Of a stretch of 64,000 nucleotides of DNA, positions 25,152 to 35,514 are shown piece after piece (positions within the stretch are counted from its first letter, which is position 1; the number at the start of each line of letters is the position of its first letter). The position numbers and the translations under genes are program-made. This DNA comes from Aphrocallistes beatrix (taxonomy: Eukaryota > Porifera > Hexactinellida > Sceptrulophora > Aphrocallistidae). The notes under the pieces are model-generated. The model did not search any database, was not told where the DNA came from, and saw nothing but the letters and a program-made list of their open reading frames with translations. The stretch spans positions 1,531,001-1,595,000 of the forward strand of contig OY725506.1 in assembly GCA_963281255.1 (NCBI GenBank), read 5' to 3'.

Positions 25152-28100
25152 ATGAGCACAAATAATACTCCCAAACGTTTCAAACGCTCTCCCTTCGACT
25201 CTGAGAGCGATGAAGACATCTCAGAGGAGCACAGACTGAGGCAGGGTGAGCAGGCCAAGAAGTCCAAGAAGCGCCACTCGGATGAGGCCGGCAGCTTGTC
25301 TAAGCGCGTGAAGCCCTTCCCCCTCGCCTGCAGCTCTCAGAGCGACCAGACGGAGGCCGAGGGGGAGTGCGGGATCATAGAGAGCGTGTGTCTCACCAAC
25401 TTCATGTGCCACAAGAAGCTGGAGGTGGACCTGGGACAGAACGTCAACCTGATCCTGGGCAGGAACGGGAGCGGGAAGTCCGCCATCATGAGCGCCATCT
25501 ACATCGGACTAGGAGGTCGCGCCCAGTCCACCAACCGCGCCAGCTCCATCCGCTCCTTCATCCAGAAGGGACAGTCCTACGCGCAGGTGGAGGTGTGTCT
25601 GCGGAACCTAGGGGCGGACGCGTACCAGCCGGACAGGTTCGGGAGCAAGATCTACGTCCTGCGGCGTCTCTCTCAAGACGGCGCTAGCACGTACCGCATT
25701 CTCAGCAGAGACCGGAAGACGCAGGCCACCACCAAGGACGAGCTGCTCAACATCCTGGAGCAGTTCTCCATCCAGATCGAGAACCCCATCTCCATGCTGA
25801 ACCAGGACACGAGCAGGAGCTTCCTGGCCTCCAACAACCCCAGCAACATGTGCAAGCTGTTCATGAAGGCAACGCACCTGGAGCAGATGTGTCAGGACTA
25901 CGAGCACATCGACCAGTCCCTCAACAAGCTCAAGTACGTGCTCTCCGTCAAGAACAACTCCTCCAAGGAGATGGAGCACGAGATCAAGAACCTGGAGAAC
26001 ATATACAAGGGTGAGCAAGAATGCATTGATGAGTTGAATACTCGACCTAGCGAGAGATTGAATTTTTAAAAGTTGAAAACAATTGTCCAGTGCCAGCAAC
26101 GAGACTTGATATTTAAGTGCTGTAGCTCCATCACACTAATACTAAGGAGACAACACACCATTACGTGCATTCTCACCTATAGTGCCATTGGGTTATGTCT
26201 AATCCACTGTGTAGGCATGGACCGCATAATCAAGCTCGAAGCTAAGCTGAAGGAGAAGTACACTGAGCACGCGTGGGCCCTGGTGAAGCAGAAGGAGAAG
26301 GAGATGATCCCGGTCGAGATGAAGATCAAGAAGTACGAGAGGGGTCTGGACAAGTGCGACAAGGAGATCGACCACTTCAGCATCAAGCTGAAGGAGTACC
26401 AGGAGGAGTTCACCGCCACCAAGGGGGAGTTCGAAGCCATCGGAAACAAGGCGAAGGAAGTGCACAAAGAAAGGGATAAGTTCTCAGCTGAGATCTCCGG
26501 AGCCAAGCAGGCCAGACAGGAGCTGGAGATGAAGCTGAGAGAGATAAACCGAGACATGCAGACCTGTCGCAAGGAGAAGTCCTTCTACGAGAAGAACATC
26601 CAGGAGCTGAGGGAGAGAGCCAACGTCGACCTGACCGATGTGTGGGAGGAGCGGGAGGGGGAGATCGATCAGCTAACGAAGAGAGGGCGCGACGAGGGAG
26701 AGAGATTAGCGCGGATGGAAGAGGAGTTGGAACAGAGCCAGGACGCTCACTCCAGCCTGAGGGAGAAACTGGAAGGGTTCCAAAGCAGATTCGGAAATAC
26801 GGAAGATAAGATAGCTGATGTCACCAGCCACATGAAGCAGCTGCAGAAGAGTCAGACGAACAGACTTAACGTGTTCGGAGATTACATGCAAGCCCTGACC
26901 GACAGAATCAAGTCCCACGCCAGGTCCTTCTCCCAACTCCCCAAAGGCCCCATCGGCGCCTACCTCAGTGTGAAGGAGAAGAAGTGGGCACTAGCAGTGG
27001 AGGCCTGCATAGATGGGAAGATTAGGTCTTTCCTCGTCAACAACATGAACGACCGAGTGCTGCTTAGCAGCCTGATGAAGGAGGTGTGCAGGGATTTCAC
27101 GCCTACGATCGTGGTCACCTCGTTCACCGGGAGGCCGTACGACATCGACAGGTTCAGAGCCGAGTCTCGCTACCCGACCGTGTTCGACATGGTCACCTGT
27201 GCGGACGTAGACGTGATGAATTACCTGGTCGATTCCACCAAGATCGAGACTGTCATCCTGGTCGAGGGACAGCGCGAGGCCACTCAGGTCATGTGGAGGA
27301 GCTCTCCCACCAACTGCAGCCTCGCCTACACGCTGGCCGGGGACACGATCAAGAAGAAGGGCTCCTTCTCCAACCGCATCAAGCGGGTGCGCTACCTAGA
27401 AGAGGACGTGCTGAAGAGCATAGACTCGTACCAGCAGAACCTGGAAGAGCTGCAGCGGGAGAAGAGTAAGCTCAAGCAGATGGTGGACGCCTGTCAATCC
27501 GAGATCCAGCACCAGGGGAGGAGTTCGAACAAGCTGCGTCTAGAGTGCAAGCAGCTTAACAGCCGCAAGAAGGAGCTGGAGAGAAAGGTGGACGACCTCC
27601 GAGCTAAGACGAGCGAGGAGCAGAAACAACAGGTGGAGATAGAACCGTTTGAGAATGCCCTGCAAGAGTCCATCCACAAAGAAGAGCAGTCGAAGCTCCA
27701 AGCGAAGGAGACGAGTCAGCGCCTGCAGGCGGCCAAGTCTAGCCTGGAGGAGGTGCTCTCCAGCAGGAAGGAGGTGGACGAGAGGTACGAGGGCCTGAAG
27801 GAGCAGATGGAGGGCGTCAAGAAGAAGCTGAACGAGATCAAGGAGCAGAAGGACGAGGCCAAGGAGCAAATGAAGTACTTCGAGGAGAAGAGGGTGAGTG
27901 TGGAGGACGTGATACGCTCCGATACGGCTGAGTGCGAGAAGATGCGCGACGAGGCAGAGCAGCTGGCCTCCGAGGCCTTGAAGAAGTGCGGGGACCGCGT
28001 GGACACTGCGTGCACGCCCCAGGCGCTACAGAGCGAGATGAAAGAGACGAAAAAGGCCATCGTAGAGCAGCAGAAGTCCCAGAAGATGAGTCGGGAGGAA

Positions 28101-28661
28101 TGCACGCAGAAATTGACCAAGCGCTTGGAGGACTACAACAAGCACAAGTCCACCATGAAGGTGATGACCAGGCTGTTCAATAAGCTGAGCGTGGCGCTGC
28201 AGATCCGTCTCAATAAGCACAAGGAGCTCCAGGACATGATCATCATCCGCGCGAGCAACTACTTCCAAACGCACCTCAGCAAGCGCAACTACTCGGGACG
28301 CATCCGATTCGACGCGAAGAGTGAAACGCTAACACTGGACGTGACAACCAACAAGCTTAACAAGCAGGGCACTCAGAACACGTGCACTCTCTCCGGGGGT
28401 GAGCGGTCCTATATAACCGTCTGCTTCATCATGTCTCTGTGGGAGACGATGGAGTCTCCCTTCCGCTGTCTGGACGAATTCGATGTATTCATGGACATGG
28501 TTAATCGTGCTATCAGCATTGAGATCATGATGAAGACCGCATCAGATTTCCCAGATAGGCAGTTTGTGTTCTTCACACCTCTGGACATGACGTCATACAT
28601 CAGCAACAACGAGAATGTGAAGATCCTACAGCTCTCACAGCCAGAGAGAGGCCAATCTTAG
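25152..28661 (+). CDS. SMC6: SMC6, structural maintenance of chromosomes protein 6
   Basis: The model joins 25152-26010 and 26215-28661 (204-bp GT-AG intron, phase 1) for 1101 residues, close to human SMC6 (1091). SMC6 is the ATPase partner of SMC5 in the nuclear SMC5/6 complex used in DNA repair and replication-fork protection. Visible parts: a basic, acidic-Ser-rich N-terminal tail (1-75); Walker A GRNGSGKS (about 103-110); a long coiled coil; the hinge near 525-690 (PKGPIGAYLSVKEKKW); a second coiled coil; the ABC signature LSGGERS (about 1013); and Walker B CLDEFDVFMD (about 1036). The C-terminal FFTPLDM is typical of SMC6. All catalytic motifs are intact. The intron sits near residue 287, early in the coiled coil. 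The ATG at 25152 is preceded by a purine-rich context and gives a plausible N-terminus. Confidence 0.95.
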
Positions 28662-29342
28662 TCGTTAAGTATAGCATTAGAGTCAAGGTAGAATCCTTTG
28701 TAGAACTTCGAGCCTCTTAAAAACAATGGAGCTCCAAATGGCCGAGGTACGAATTGAGTTTGAAATGAATTACTTATCTATTTCGTTGTTCTTTGTCACG
28801 ACTTCTAACTTCTTATTCACACAGCTATACGTGTAACTGATTGCAAATTCTAAATTTTACTAATCTATAGCATTGATTACTGTCCTAGCCTCACAAGTTT
28901 TTTATTTATTGTAAACAAATATAAACAGATTATACATCATAGTGTTTCACAAAGGATATGGAAATACATATTCATTTCATTTTTTCCCATGAGGATAGAA
29001 TGGGTGGATAATTAGATACTAAGGGGTTTGTACAGCTCCTATAGGAGATGCCTTTATTGCATGAGCGGCGTTCTACATCAGTCAGTATTGTAATGGAGTT
29101 GCACTATTGGTCTGTAAATCGACATTTTTAGGTGTTTAAATGCCATTTTCTAAAGGAAATTACCTCTTTGCAGGTTTCATACACGAAACCAGTACACACC
29201 TAGAAAATCCCAGCTTTCCGAGAAACTCTAGTCTCTAGATACCAAATTACCCAAAGTCGTTTCCTACAGCGAAGTTAATTAAGGATGAGATACTTTGATC
29301 TACCAACGCATGCCTAAAATACATTCTGTATAGCTGCCGTTT

Positions 29343-29495
29343 GACCAAACAAATTGATCTATAGACAACATATCAAAATATATTTAATCTATCGACATCA
29401 TGCTATAATGAATTCGGTCTATCGACTACTTCCTTAAGACACAATTTAATTTAGAGATAACATGTCAAGACAAATTCGATCTATGGACAACACTA
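29343..29495. repeat. Degenerate tandem repeat, about 40 bp per unit
   Basis: Roughly four units share the pattern AATTNRATCTATNGACAACAT followed by an A/T-rich spacer. The units have drifted a good deal. Confidence 0.45.
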
Positions 29496-29611
29496 AATTC
29501 GAACTAACTCAGCGTCCTGTAAGCTCTATTCCATATTTATTCCATTTTCTGACCAGTCTCAAAATACTTGTACAATGAGCAATAAGTCTTTTAGTTTGAC
29601 TTGATATCAAA

Positions 29612-29942
29612 TCCTTACTATTAAAACTCGATTAATGTATATTTATTTATATACAAGCGCGCTTCGCTTGCTTGCGCTGCGCGGCTGGCGGACACAAAGT
29701 GTCCGCCGGAGGCTCCCTTCGGTCGCCTGGGGTCACACTGGTTAATTATAAGGGAGATAAATTTTAAAATTGACAAATTTGGTGATTTTTCGAGTGAAAT
29801 CGATTTTAACACTAAGATGGACATATTTAGAGATGTTATCTCCCTTATAATTAACCAATGTGACCCCAGGCGACCGAAGGGAGCCTCCGGCGGACACGAA
29901 GTGTCCGCTAGCAGCGCAGCGCAAGCAAGCGAAGCGCGCTTG
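29612..29942 (+). mobile_element. Helitron-like non-autonomous element, palindromic copy
   Basis: It starts TCCTTACTATTAAAACTCGA after an A, resembling Helitron 5' ends (TC followed by TACTATTAAA-type sequence), and ends in a GC-rich hairpin GCGAAGCGCGCTTG before a T. Almost the whole element (29655-29943) is also one large imperfect palindrome containing the block GGACAC/GTGTCC and the block GGCTCCCTTCGGTCGCC in both orientations. Related copies lie at 45023-45534, 51229-51737 and 52304-52715. It encodes nothing. An alternative is a fold-back or MITE-type DNA element. Confidence 0.6.
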
Positions 29943-30458
29943 TATTGATAATAACTGTAGGCAACTGATTGGATCACAGTGTGCCAAATCTTTATATTTT
30001 TATTAATTTTTCACAAAATAATTTCAGATTCTTTTTGCACTTCGCTATGGGCATCCAGTACGGTAAAAAGCGGAAAATGGGCAAAAATCTACTATGTGGC
30101 ATAAAATATGTTTATCCTAAGACTTCCAACTAAATACCTCCAGTTTACTTCTTCACATCCGATCGGTTCAGATTATTCTACACTTCAATAATTTATTTCA
30201 TGATTTTGAGGAATTTTATTTACAAAAAGTATTTCCCAATCATTTTCAATGGCAAAATTGTATATTTCTGCCAGAGGTCTCTAAACAGGGTGTGTAAATT
30301 CGACTAGAGGTAGTTACCGCAATGATTATATAATCACACAACAAACCTACGTATATACTGGTCATAAAGGAATCCTCTGAGGAATTCAATCAATTTTATT
30401 AAAATATTAATGCGTACATCGTTCTCGTTACCTTTTGAGAGATATAAAGAGGAACATA

Positions 30459-30916
30459 CACTGCCTGCTGACCAAAAGTATTGGAACAACATATTGCTTC
30501 GCATCATAAGTAATAATGAAATGGGTCTATTATGGAGACCAATCAATCCAAACCACCAGAGTTAATGAAAATCTAACAACAATTTCGAAATCTACACACT
30601 TGAACTAATAATCAATTTACGTAGAAGCTTTCTATAGATTATTCCTTTCCAAAGCGTAATTACTAGCACCTGTGTCACCCTGTGCCACTTGCCACTTGTT
30701 ATTACCATTATATATTATGGGAACAAGTGGAGCAAGGTAGCACAAGCGATAGTAATTGCCTTTTAGGCAAATTGATGTGTAGAAAACTTCTAGACTGAAT
30801 AATTCGAGTGTGTAGATTTCGTATCAGATTTTCAGTAGCTGTCCTGGTTTTAATGAATTTCCTCAATAGAAAGACCCATTTTAGTATTATTTATGATGCA
30901 TAACATATGGCCAGTG
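30459..30916. mobile_element. Tc1-type MITE
   Basis: The 458-bp element begins CACTGCCTGCTGACCAAAAG and ends GGCCAGTG, with inverted arms of imperfect match (about 60 bp at the ends). TA flanks both sides (30457-30458 and 30917-30918). Its first bases match those of the element at 5259, so the two belong to related families, although the interiors differ. Confidence 0.75.
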
Positions 30917-31563
30917 TATTGAACACCCTAAATATATTCATAAGAATATGATATAGCTTCATTTTGATATGTTTATGCCATAGCTATCCTGCTCTCCTAG
31001 ATCGAGTAGGCTTAGTTTATATTGGCACACTAGACATGACACTCAGCCTGGTGCAGGGTATTATGCAGCCCTCCAGAGATACGCTCCTAGTCTCAAACCC
31101 ATAATTTCCATACGCCTAAATAGATAAACAACATTATAATATTGAGTAAATTTACTTTCAATGATCCTAGCTTAGCAGTGGCTTTGGTCCTGGATATTTT
31201 TGGAATTTTGGGTTAAAAAGTTACGCTTTTAGCCATTTATCACTTGAAAATTCAGATATTGAATGTAATGGTTTCAAATGGTTTTACTCCCTAGTTTAGT
31301 TAAATGATAATCTAAAATAGACAGTTCATGATGACGATGGATCCCATATAACAACTTTTTATACTAAATTGGGAAAAAGATTACGAAATCATTTTCAATT
31401 ATTAGATTTATATCATATAATCAGCCATATAACATATAACATACAAGTACAACGTACTACACTATACAATAATACCGGGATCTATCTAGGCACCATTCTT
31501 ACTTAGATACGATGAGTTTGTAAGCTTTGTCTCTATTTGATTGTTATCGTTCTCTTAGCTCTG

Positions 31564-32031
31564 ATGCAGCATCTACGCAGACTGAGTCTGGGGGTAGCAG
31601 TGGCGGGGTTGTGCATCACTCTCTACACCTCGTACGTGTACACACAGAAGATAGAGGACCCGGACTATCAGGCGCTATGTGACATCAGCGAGACCCTCTC
31701 CTGCAGTAACGCAGTCACTTCAAAATTCTCCAAAAACTTGGGACTACACCAAATTATCGGAGAATCTCCATTCAGCATTCCCAACTTTCTGCTGGGAATA
31801 TTTTTCTACACGTTCTACATTCTCTCAATTTTAACAGACTATTTGAAGTTCTTGCTACTCCCTGCGTCATTTGCCTCAGTCCTGGTATCCATCTATCTGT
31901 TCTATATCCTCAACTTTGTCATGAAGGTTGTGTGCTTAATCTGCTATGCTAGTTATGTCGTAGCTTTTGCTCTGTTTATTGTTGAACTAAAATGTAGAAG
32001 AGAGTCCAGAGATAAAGTTAAAACTAATTAG
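31564..32031 (+). CDS. VKORC1: Vitamin K epoxide reductase (VKORC1-like)
   Basis: An intronless frame of 155 residues; human VKORC1 has 163. The enzyme sits in the ER membrane and reduces vitamin K epoxide and vitamin K quinone for gamma-carboxylation. All key residues are visible: the loop cysteines Cys39 and Cys47 (ALCDISETLSCS), an Asn at 74 at the position of the substrate-contacting Asn80, and the active-site CxxC at 124-127 (CLIC) within a membrane helix. Hydrophobic segments near 8-26, 75-92, 96-118 and 119-141 fit the family's membrane fold. The C-terminus is basic (KCRRESRDK), as in the family. The ATG at 31564 gives a start aligned to the normal first helix; a TTG further upstream in the frame is not needed. 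VKORC1 and VKORC1L1 cannot be separated here. Confidence 0.93.
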   Translation: MQHLRRLSLGVAVAGLCITLYTSYVYTQKIEDPDYQALCDISETLSCSNAVTSKFSKNLGLHQIIGESPFSIPNFLLGIFFYTFYILSILTDYLKFLLLPASFASVLVSIYLFYILNFVMKVVCLICYASYVVAFALFIVELKCRRESRDKVKTN

Positions 32032-32203
32032 GTCAATTATTATTTATATTTGTTTATTGCATTAGATTTTCAAATAATAATTTTTTGATCAACAGTACCT
32101 TTGATCTCGCTACTGTACTCGAACAGTCCAGTCCGTCCCCCGTCCTTGTGAGTGATATCATATATCCACGACAGTAAGATTCCTGATGAAAGACTACCCA
32201 TGG
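32032..32203. other. Short gap after VKORC1
   Basis: Presumed 3' untranslated region of the VKORC1-like gene, then unique sequence up to the hairpin element. Confidence 0.4.
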
Positions 32204-32580
32204 CAATCTATACATAAGGCACTGCCGCACTCAAAAAAACTTGGACCAGGGATGGACTAGTATAGTTAGGGAATTTCACAACATGTACCAAAGTTTTTTT
32301 CTAGGCACGATGGACTAAAAATGTATTACCAGCATATATAAACCACGTAACAGAGTCCCCGAATCCGTAATCAAAATGTACATTGTCATCATATTGCGCA
32401 ACGAGCCCTTGTGTTACGGATTCGGGGACTCTGATATGTGGTTTATATATGCTGGTAATACATTTTAAAGTCCGTCTTGCCTAGAAAAAAACTTGGTTCA
32501 TGTTGTGAAATTTCCTAACTATACTAGTCCATCCCTGGTCCAAGTTTTTTTGAGCGCTGCAGTGCCTTATGTATAGATTG
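32204..32580. mobile_element. Hairpin (fold-back) element with arms of about 165 bp
   Basis: The left arm begins CAATCTATACATAAGGCACT and the right arm ends with its reverse complement; the arms match closely for about 165 bp around a roughly 45-bp centre. The block ACTCAAAAAAACTTGG lies near each end. The sequence GACTACCCAT occurs just outside both ends (32192 and 32586), a possible target duplication. No coding capacity. Confidence 0.75.
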
Positions 32581-32796
32581 CTATTGACTACCCATAGACT
32601 ACTTAATATACAGATTGGCAAGTAGCCGAAACTCAGAAAAAAAAGAGAGGCCAATTTTGAATTTTTTCTCTCTGGTAAAATAGTCGTTTTATAGTTATAT
32701 ATTATATACAATATGAGGTAATCAGGTATGGCGAATCTACTCCGATCATTTTTGAGGTACTTAAGAATGTTTAGGCGCTATTTAATGATGATGATA

Positions 32797-32798
<2 letters not shown>

Positions 32799-32852
<54 letters not shown>
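32799..32852. repeat. (AT)n microsatellite
   Basis: An uninterrupted AT dinucleotide run of about 27 repeats lies in the left arm of the P-like element. The matching place in the right arm (near 34577-34590) has far fewer repeats, so the run expanded after the element formed. Confidence 0.95.
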
Positions 32853-32854
<2 letters not shown>

Positions 32855-32889
32855 GTATATACTTAATTGGGTAATACAGAATATAATAT

Positions 32890-33998
32890 TTCAGGATGGG
32901 TGATTATCCGAAATTACACAACGAACCTGGAAATTAGCATCATTCAGAATCTTGATACAATTGAGTATCCCATCACATATGATCTGTTTTGATCATTTGA
33001 CGATTGGTATGGCTTTAATAATATAAGGAACTGATTTTTTAAGAGATACAACCATGAAGCATAGAATACTCATGAACATCTCTAGACTCTCGTTACAACC
33101 AATGAGACTTCGGCCATCAAATTGCACTTGCTGTTGGAGATGCATTTCGTCTAAGAGAAGAACAATATCATTTCCACAAAATCCAAGAGTCGTTCACTAG
33201 GTAAGGGGATGTGGCGATGTAGGAATTTATATGCTGCATGAGATGTGTAACGTAATTGGAGAGCGAATCTAATAACGTGAAACGAGTATTTACAAGACTT
33301 AGGCTGGTAATTACAGAGATTTAGGAGTTCTTTAACAGGCTCTATATCATAATTATGCGAAAAGTTTCTGCAATAGTTTGGTAAATTGGTGAGCATATCT
33401 AATGATGTAATTTTAGAGGCGGCTGATTTAGCAATATAATCCGGGAGTGGTATTGGAGAACTTTGATAGCTTAGTTTAACGTGCAGGTCACTAGTAATGT
33501 GAATGCATTCTCTCACCTGAGCTATTCCTGAATCAATTTCCACGCGGTATGTAGTGACACCAGATTGAGTTATAGAATGAGAGAAATTCTGGTATTCTTT
33601 GGCTTTGGAAATGTATTTTAAAACGTCATCGATGTCAGCTAATGCGAATTGATCTCGGAATAGCGGAAGTTGATCAGATTGTATAACACGATTAGTAGGT
33701 TGTTTTCTGATAGATTTGGGAACAAAGCTTGGCTTTTAGGAATTGATTTGGGATGAATAGTTGGTATAGGACTCATTGACATGTTGAGTCTAGTTTTGTA
33801 AGAATGACGTAGAATGTATTTAGATTCGAAGTGATCGATACAGATTCGTGACGATGAAGTAACAAAATAATCTTCACGATTAAGAAATTGGACCCATCTT
33901 TGTCGGAGGTCAGGATTGCGAGGGAATGAAAACATTGGTTTCACAGGTCCATTAATATAACCAGTACGGCACTTGACTACTGAACACTTGTGAGGCAT
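32890..33998 (-). pseudogene. THAP/P-element transposase remnant
   Basis: The frame from 33998 begins with a THAP zinc-finger domain: MPHKCSVVKC, then SFPRNP, W, and the closing C-x2-H in ICIDHF, giving the C2CH pattern. It then shifts frame near 33720-33740. The second frame holds a segment typical of P-type transposases (LRYTSHAAYKFLHRHIPLPS, near 33230). A further frameshift near 33170 leads into the start of the catalytic core, with the first acidic motif LDEMHLQQQV and, after an in-frame stop, an SDNH motif close to 32895. The sequence then runs into the left inverted arm. Two frameshifts and at least one stop make it non-functional. Another minus-strand frame at 34152-34484 is not recognisable. 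Confidence 0.72.
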
Positions 33999-34806
33999 TA
34001 TCTAATATATAAAAAATGTACGAAAATTAGTAAAGGGGTCCCATTGAGCACGAAACATTTAATGTGTGATAATAAAGCCATAATTCCCTAAAGGAAAAGT
34101 GATCTGAGCACATTGGGCAAGGTGAAGAAGAAACTCGTGAATATTAAATTATTAATTTACAGATATAAAAATTTGAATGTAAAGAGTACCTTGTAAATCA
34201 CCTATTTTGTTTAAATATGGTTGTATTAAATTTACAAAATGCATAATGATATTCAGGGTTTGATACAGATTTTTTTGCTGGGGGGGGGGAACTTCAGTCC
34301 ATTTACCGTATACATCACCATTTAGATATCTGTTTAAATAACTGTCAAGTATATACCGTATATGGCCAAATTTAGGGGGGGGGGAGAAACAATTCTGGGA
34401 GGGGAAGTCCCTGAGTACCCACCCTCTGTATAAAACCCTGATATTTATATCTGATTGTTCTTTAACCTCTAACATAAGCGCCAAACAGTGGTAAAATACT
34501 AAGATATAAGCTCTTCAGTTTTAGCACACACAATATCTGAAATATTATATTCTGTCACCCAATTAAGTATATGCGTATATATATATATATGCTATCGTCA
34601 TCATTAAATAGCGCCTAAACCACAAAACCACATTCTTAAGTACCTCAAAAATGATCGGATACGCCTTCGCCATACCTGATTACCTCATATTGTATATAAT
34701 CTATAACTATAAAACGACTATTTTACCAGAGAGAAAAAATTCAAAATTGGCCTCTTTTTTTTCTGAGTTTCGGCTACTTGCCAATCTGTATATTAAGTAG
34801 TCTATG

Positions 34807-35514
34807 GACTACCTAACTTTAATGAATCAATTAAAGCATTTTTATATTTGTTGCTTCTACACTTTCTATAATTTTGCTTATTTAAATTCTAAAAAGAATG
34901 GCTACGTAGTACCAAGGGACAACTGAACTGGTTTGGGGACTATTTGTAATTATTTGATAAAATTCAAAATACACAACTCGAACTTTGTAAAATACCAGCC
35001 ATAGAACGTACGGGTGTGATCGAAGTTTCATTCTATGTTCCAATGTGAATCTACAATATCGCACTCGAACTACAGTTGAACACTAAACCCAGTTAAGGAA
35101 AGTCCTACTGAAAAAAAGCACTCTTAGAAGTTGACTAACTCGTTATATAGATACGAAATAGGATAATATTCCAAATGAGAAAGTATAATGAAATACTTGA
35201 TGTATAGAATGCAACAAAAGACTAAGTTAATTTGTTTCATTTCTCATCTTCACTTGATTGCTCATAACTTTTATGCCTACTCATTTAACATGATGACAAG
35301 TAGCAGTGATAGCTGTACGTACCAGTATGTTGAATTGGAAAATAAGATGATATGTTGCCTATGTTGCCGCAACCATGATTGATTGAATTAGTAGCGAATC
35401 CACTGTACTATATATAATGTGAATTAATTTCAACACTTCCAAATACAAGGGTGTCTCCCTACACTCACTAGCTAGTCACTACAGTACTACTCCTCCGCTT
35501 ACTTAGCTCGTAAG
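34807..35514. other. Intergenic region upstream of PNP
   Basis: About 700 bases of AT-rich DNA with no repeat or coding frame that I can support. The PNP promoter is expected within it. Confidence 0.45.

Larger units (their letters stand above)
28662..31563. other. Intergenic region with repeats
   Basis: About 2.9 kb with no convincing gene. It holds a degenerate tandem array (29343-29495), a palindromic Helitron-like element (29612-29942) and a Tc1-type MITE (30459-30916). The remaining sequence is plain AT-rich DNA. Confidence 0.55.
32593..34806 (-). mobile_element. P-element-like (THAP) DNA transposon, decayed, with long inverted ends
   Basis: Inverted arms of about 250-300 bp (32593-32900 and 34548-34806) start CATAGACTACTTAATATACA, and GACTACC flanks both ends (32586-32592 and 34807-34813). 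The interior carries minus-strand transposase remnants (see 32890-33998). P elements normally make 8-bp duplications; here 7 bases match. The 2.2-kb length and the loss of the C-terminal half of the transposase suggest an internally deleted copy. The left arm contains a long AT microsatellite, which is shorter in the right arm. Confidence 0.75.

Noticed and set aside
25608..26099. Long minus-strand frames across SMC6
   Set aside because: They are shadows of the GC-rich SMC6 coding strand and have no family match.
26073..26214. Upstream extension of SMC6 exon 2
   Set aside because: The open frame includes intron sequence; the donor at 26011 and acceptor at 26213-26214 restore an unbroken SMC6 protein.
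29621..29987. Minus-strand frames of 81-118 codons
   Set aside because: They arise from the palindromic Helitron-like element and read the repeat in both directions.
34152..34484. Minus-strand frame of 110 codons inside the P-like element
   Set aside because: It precedes the THAP start, spans G-runs and matches nothing recognisable; at most part of the element's leader.
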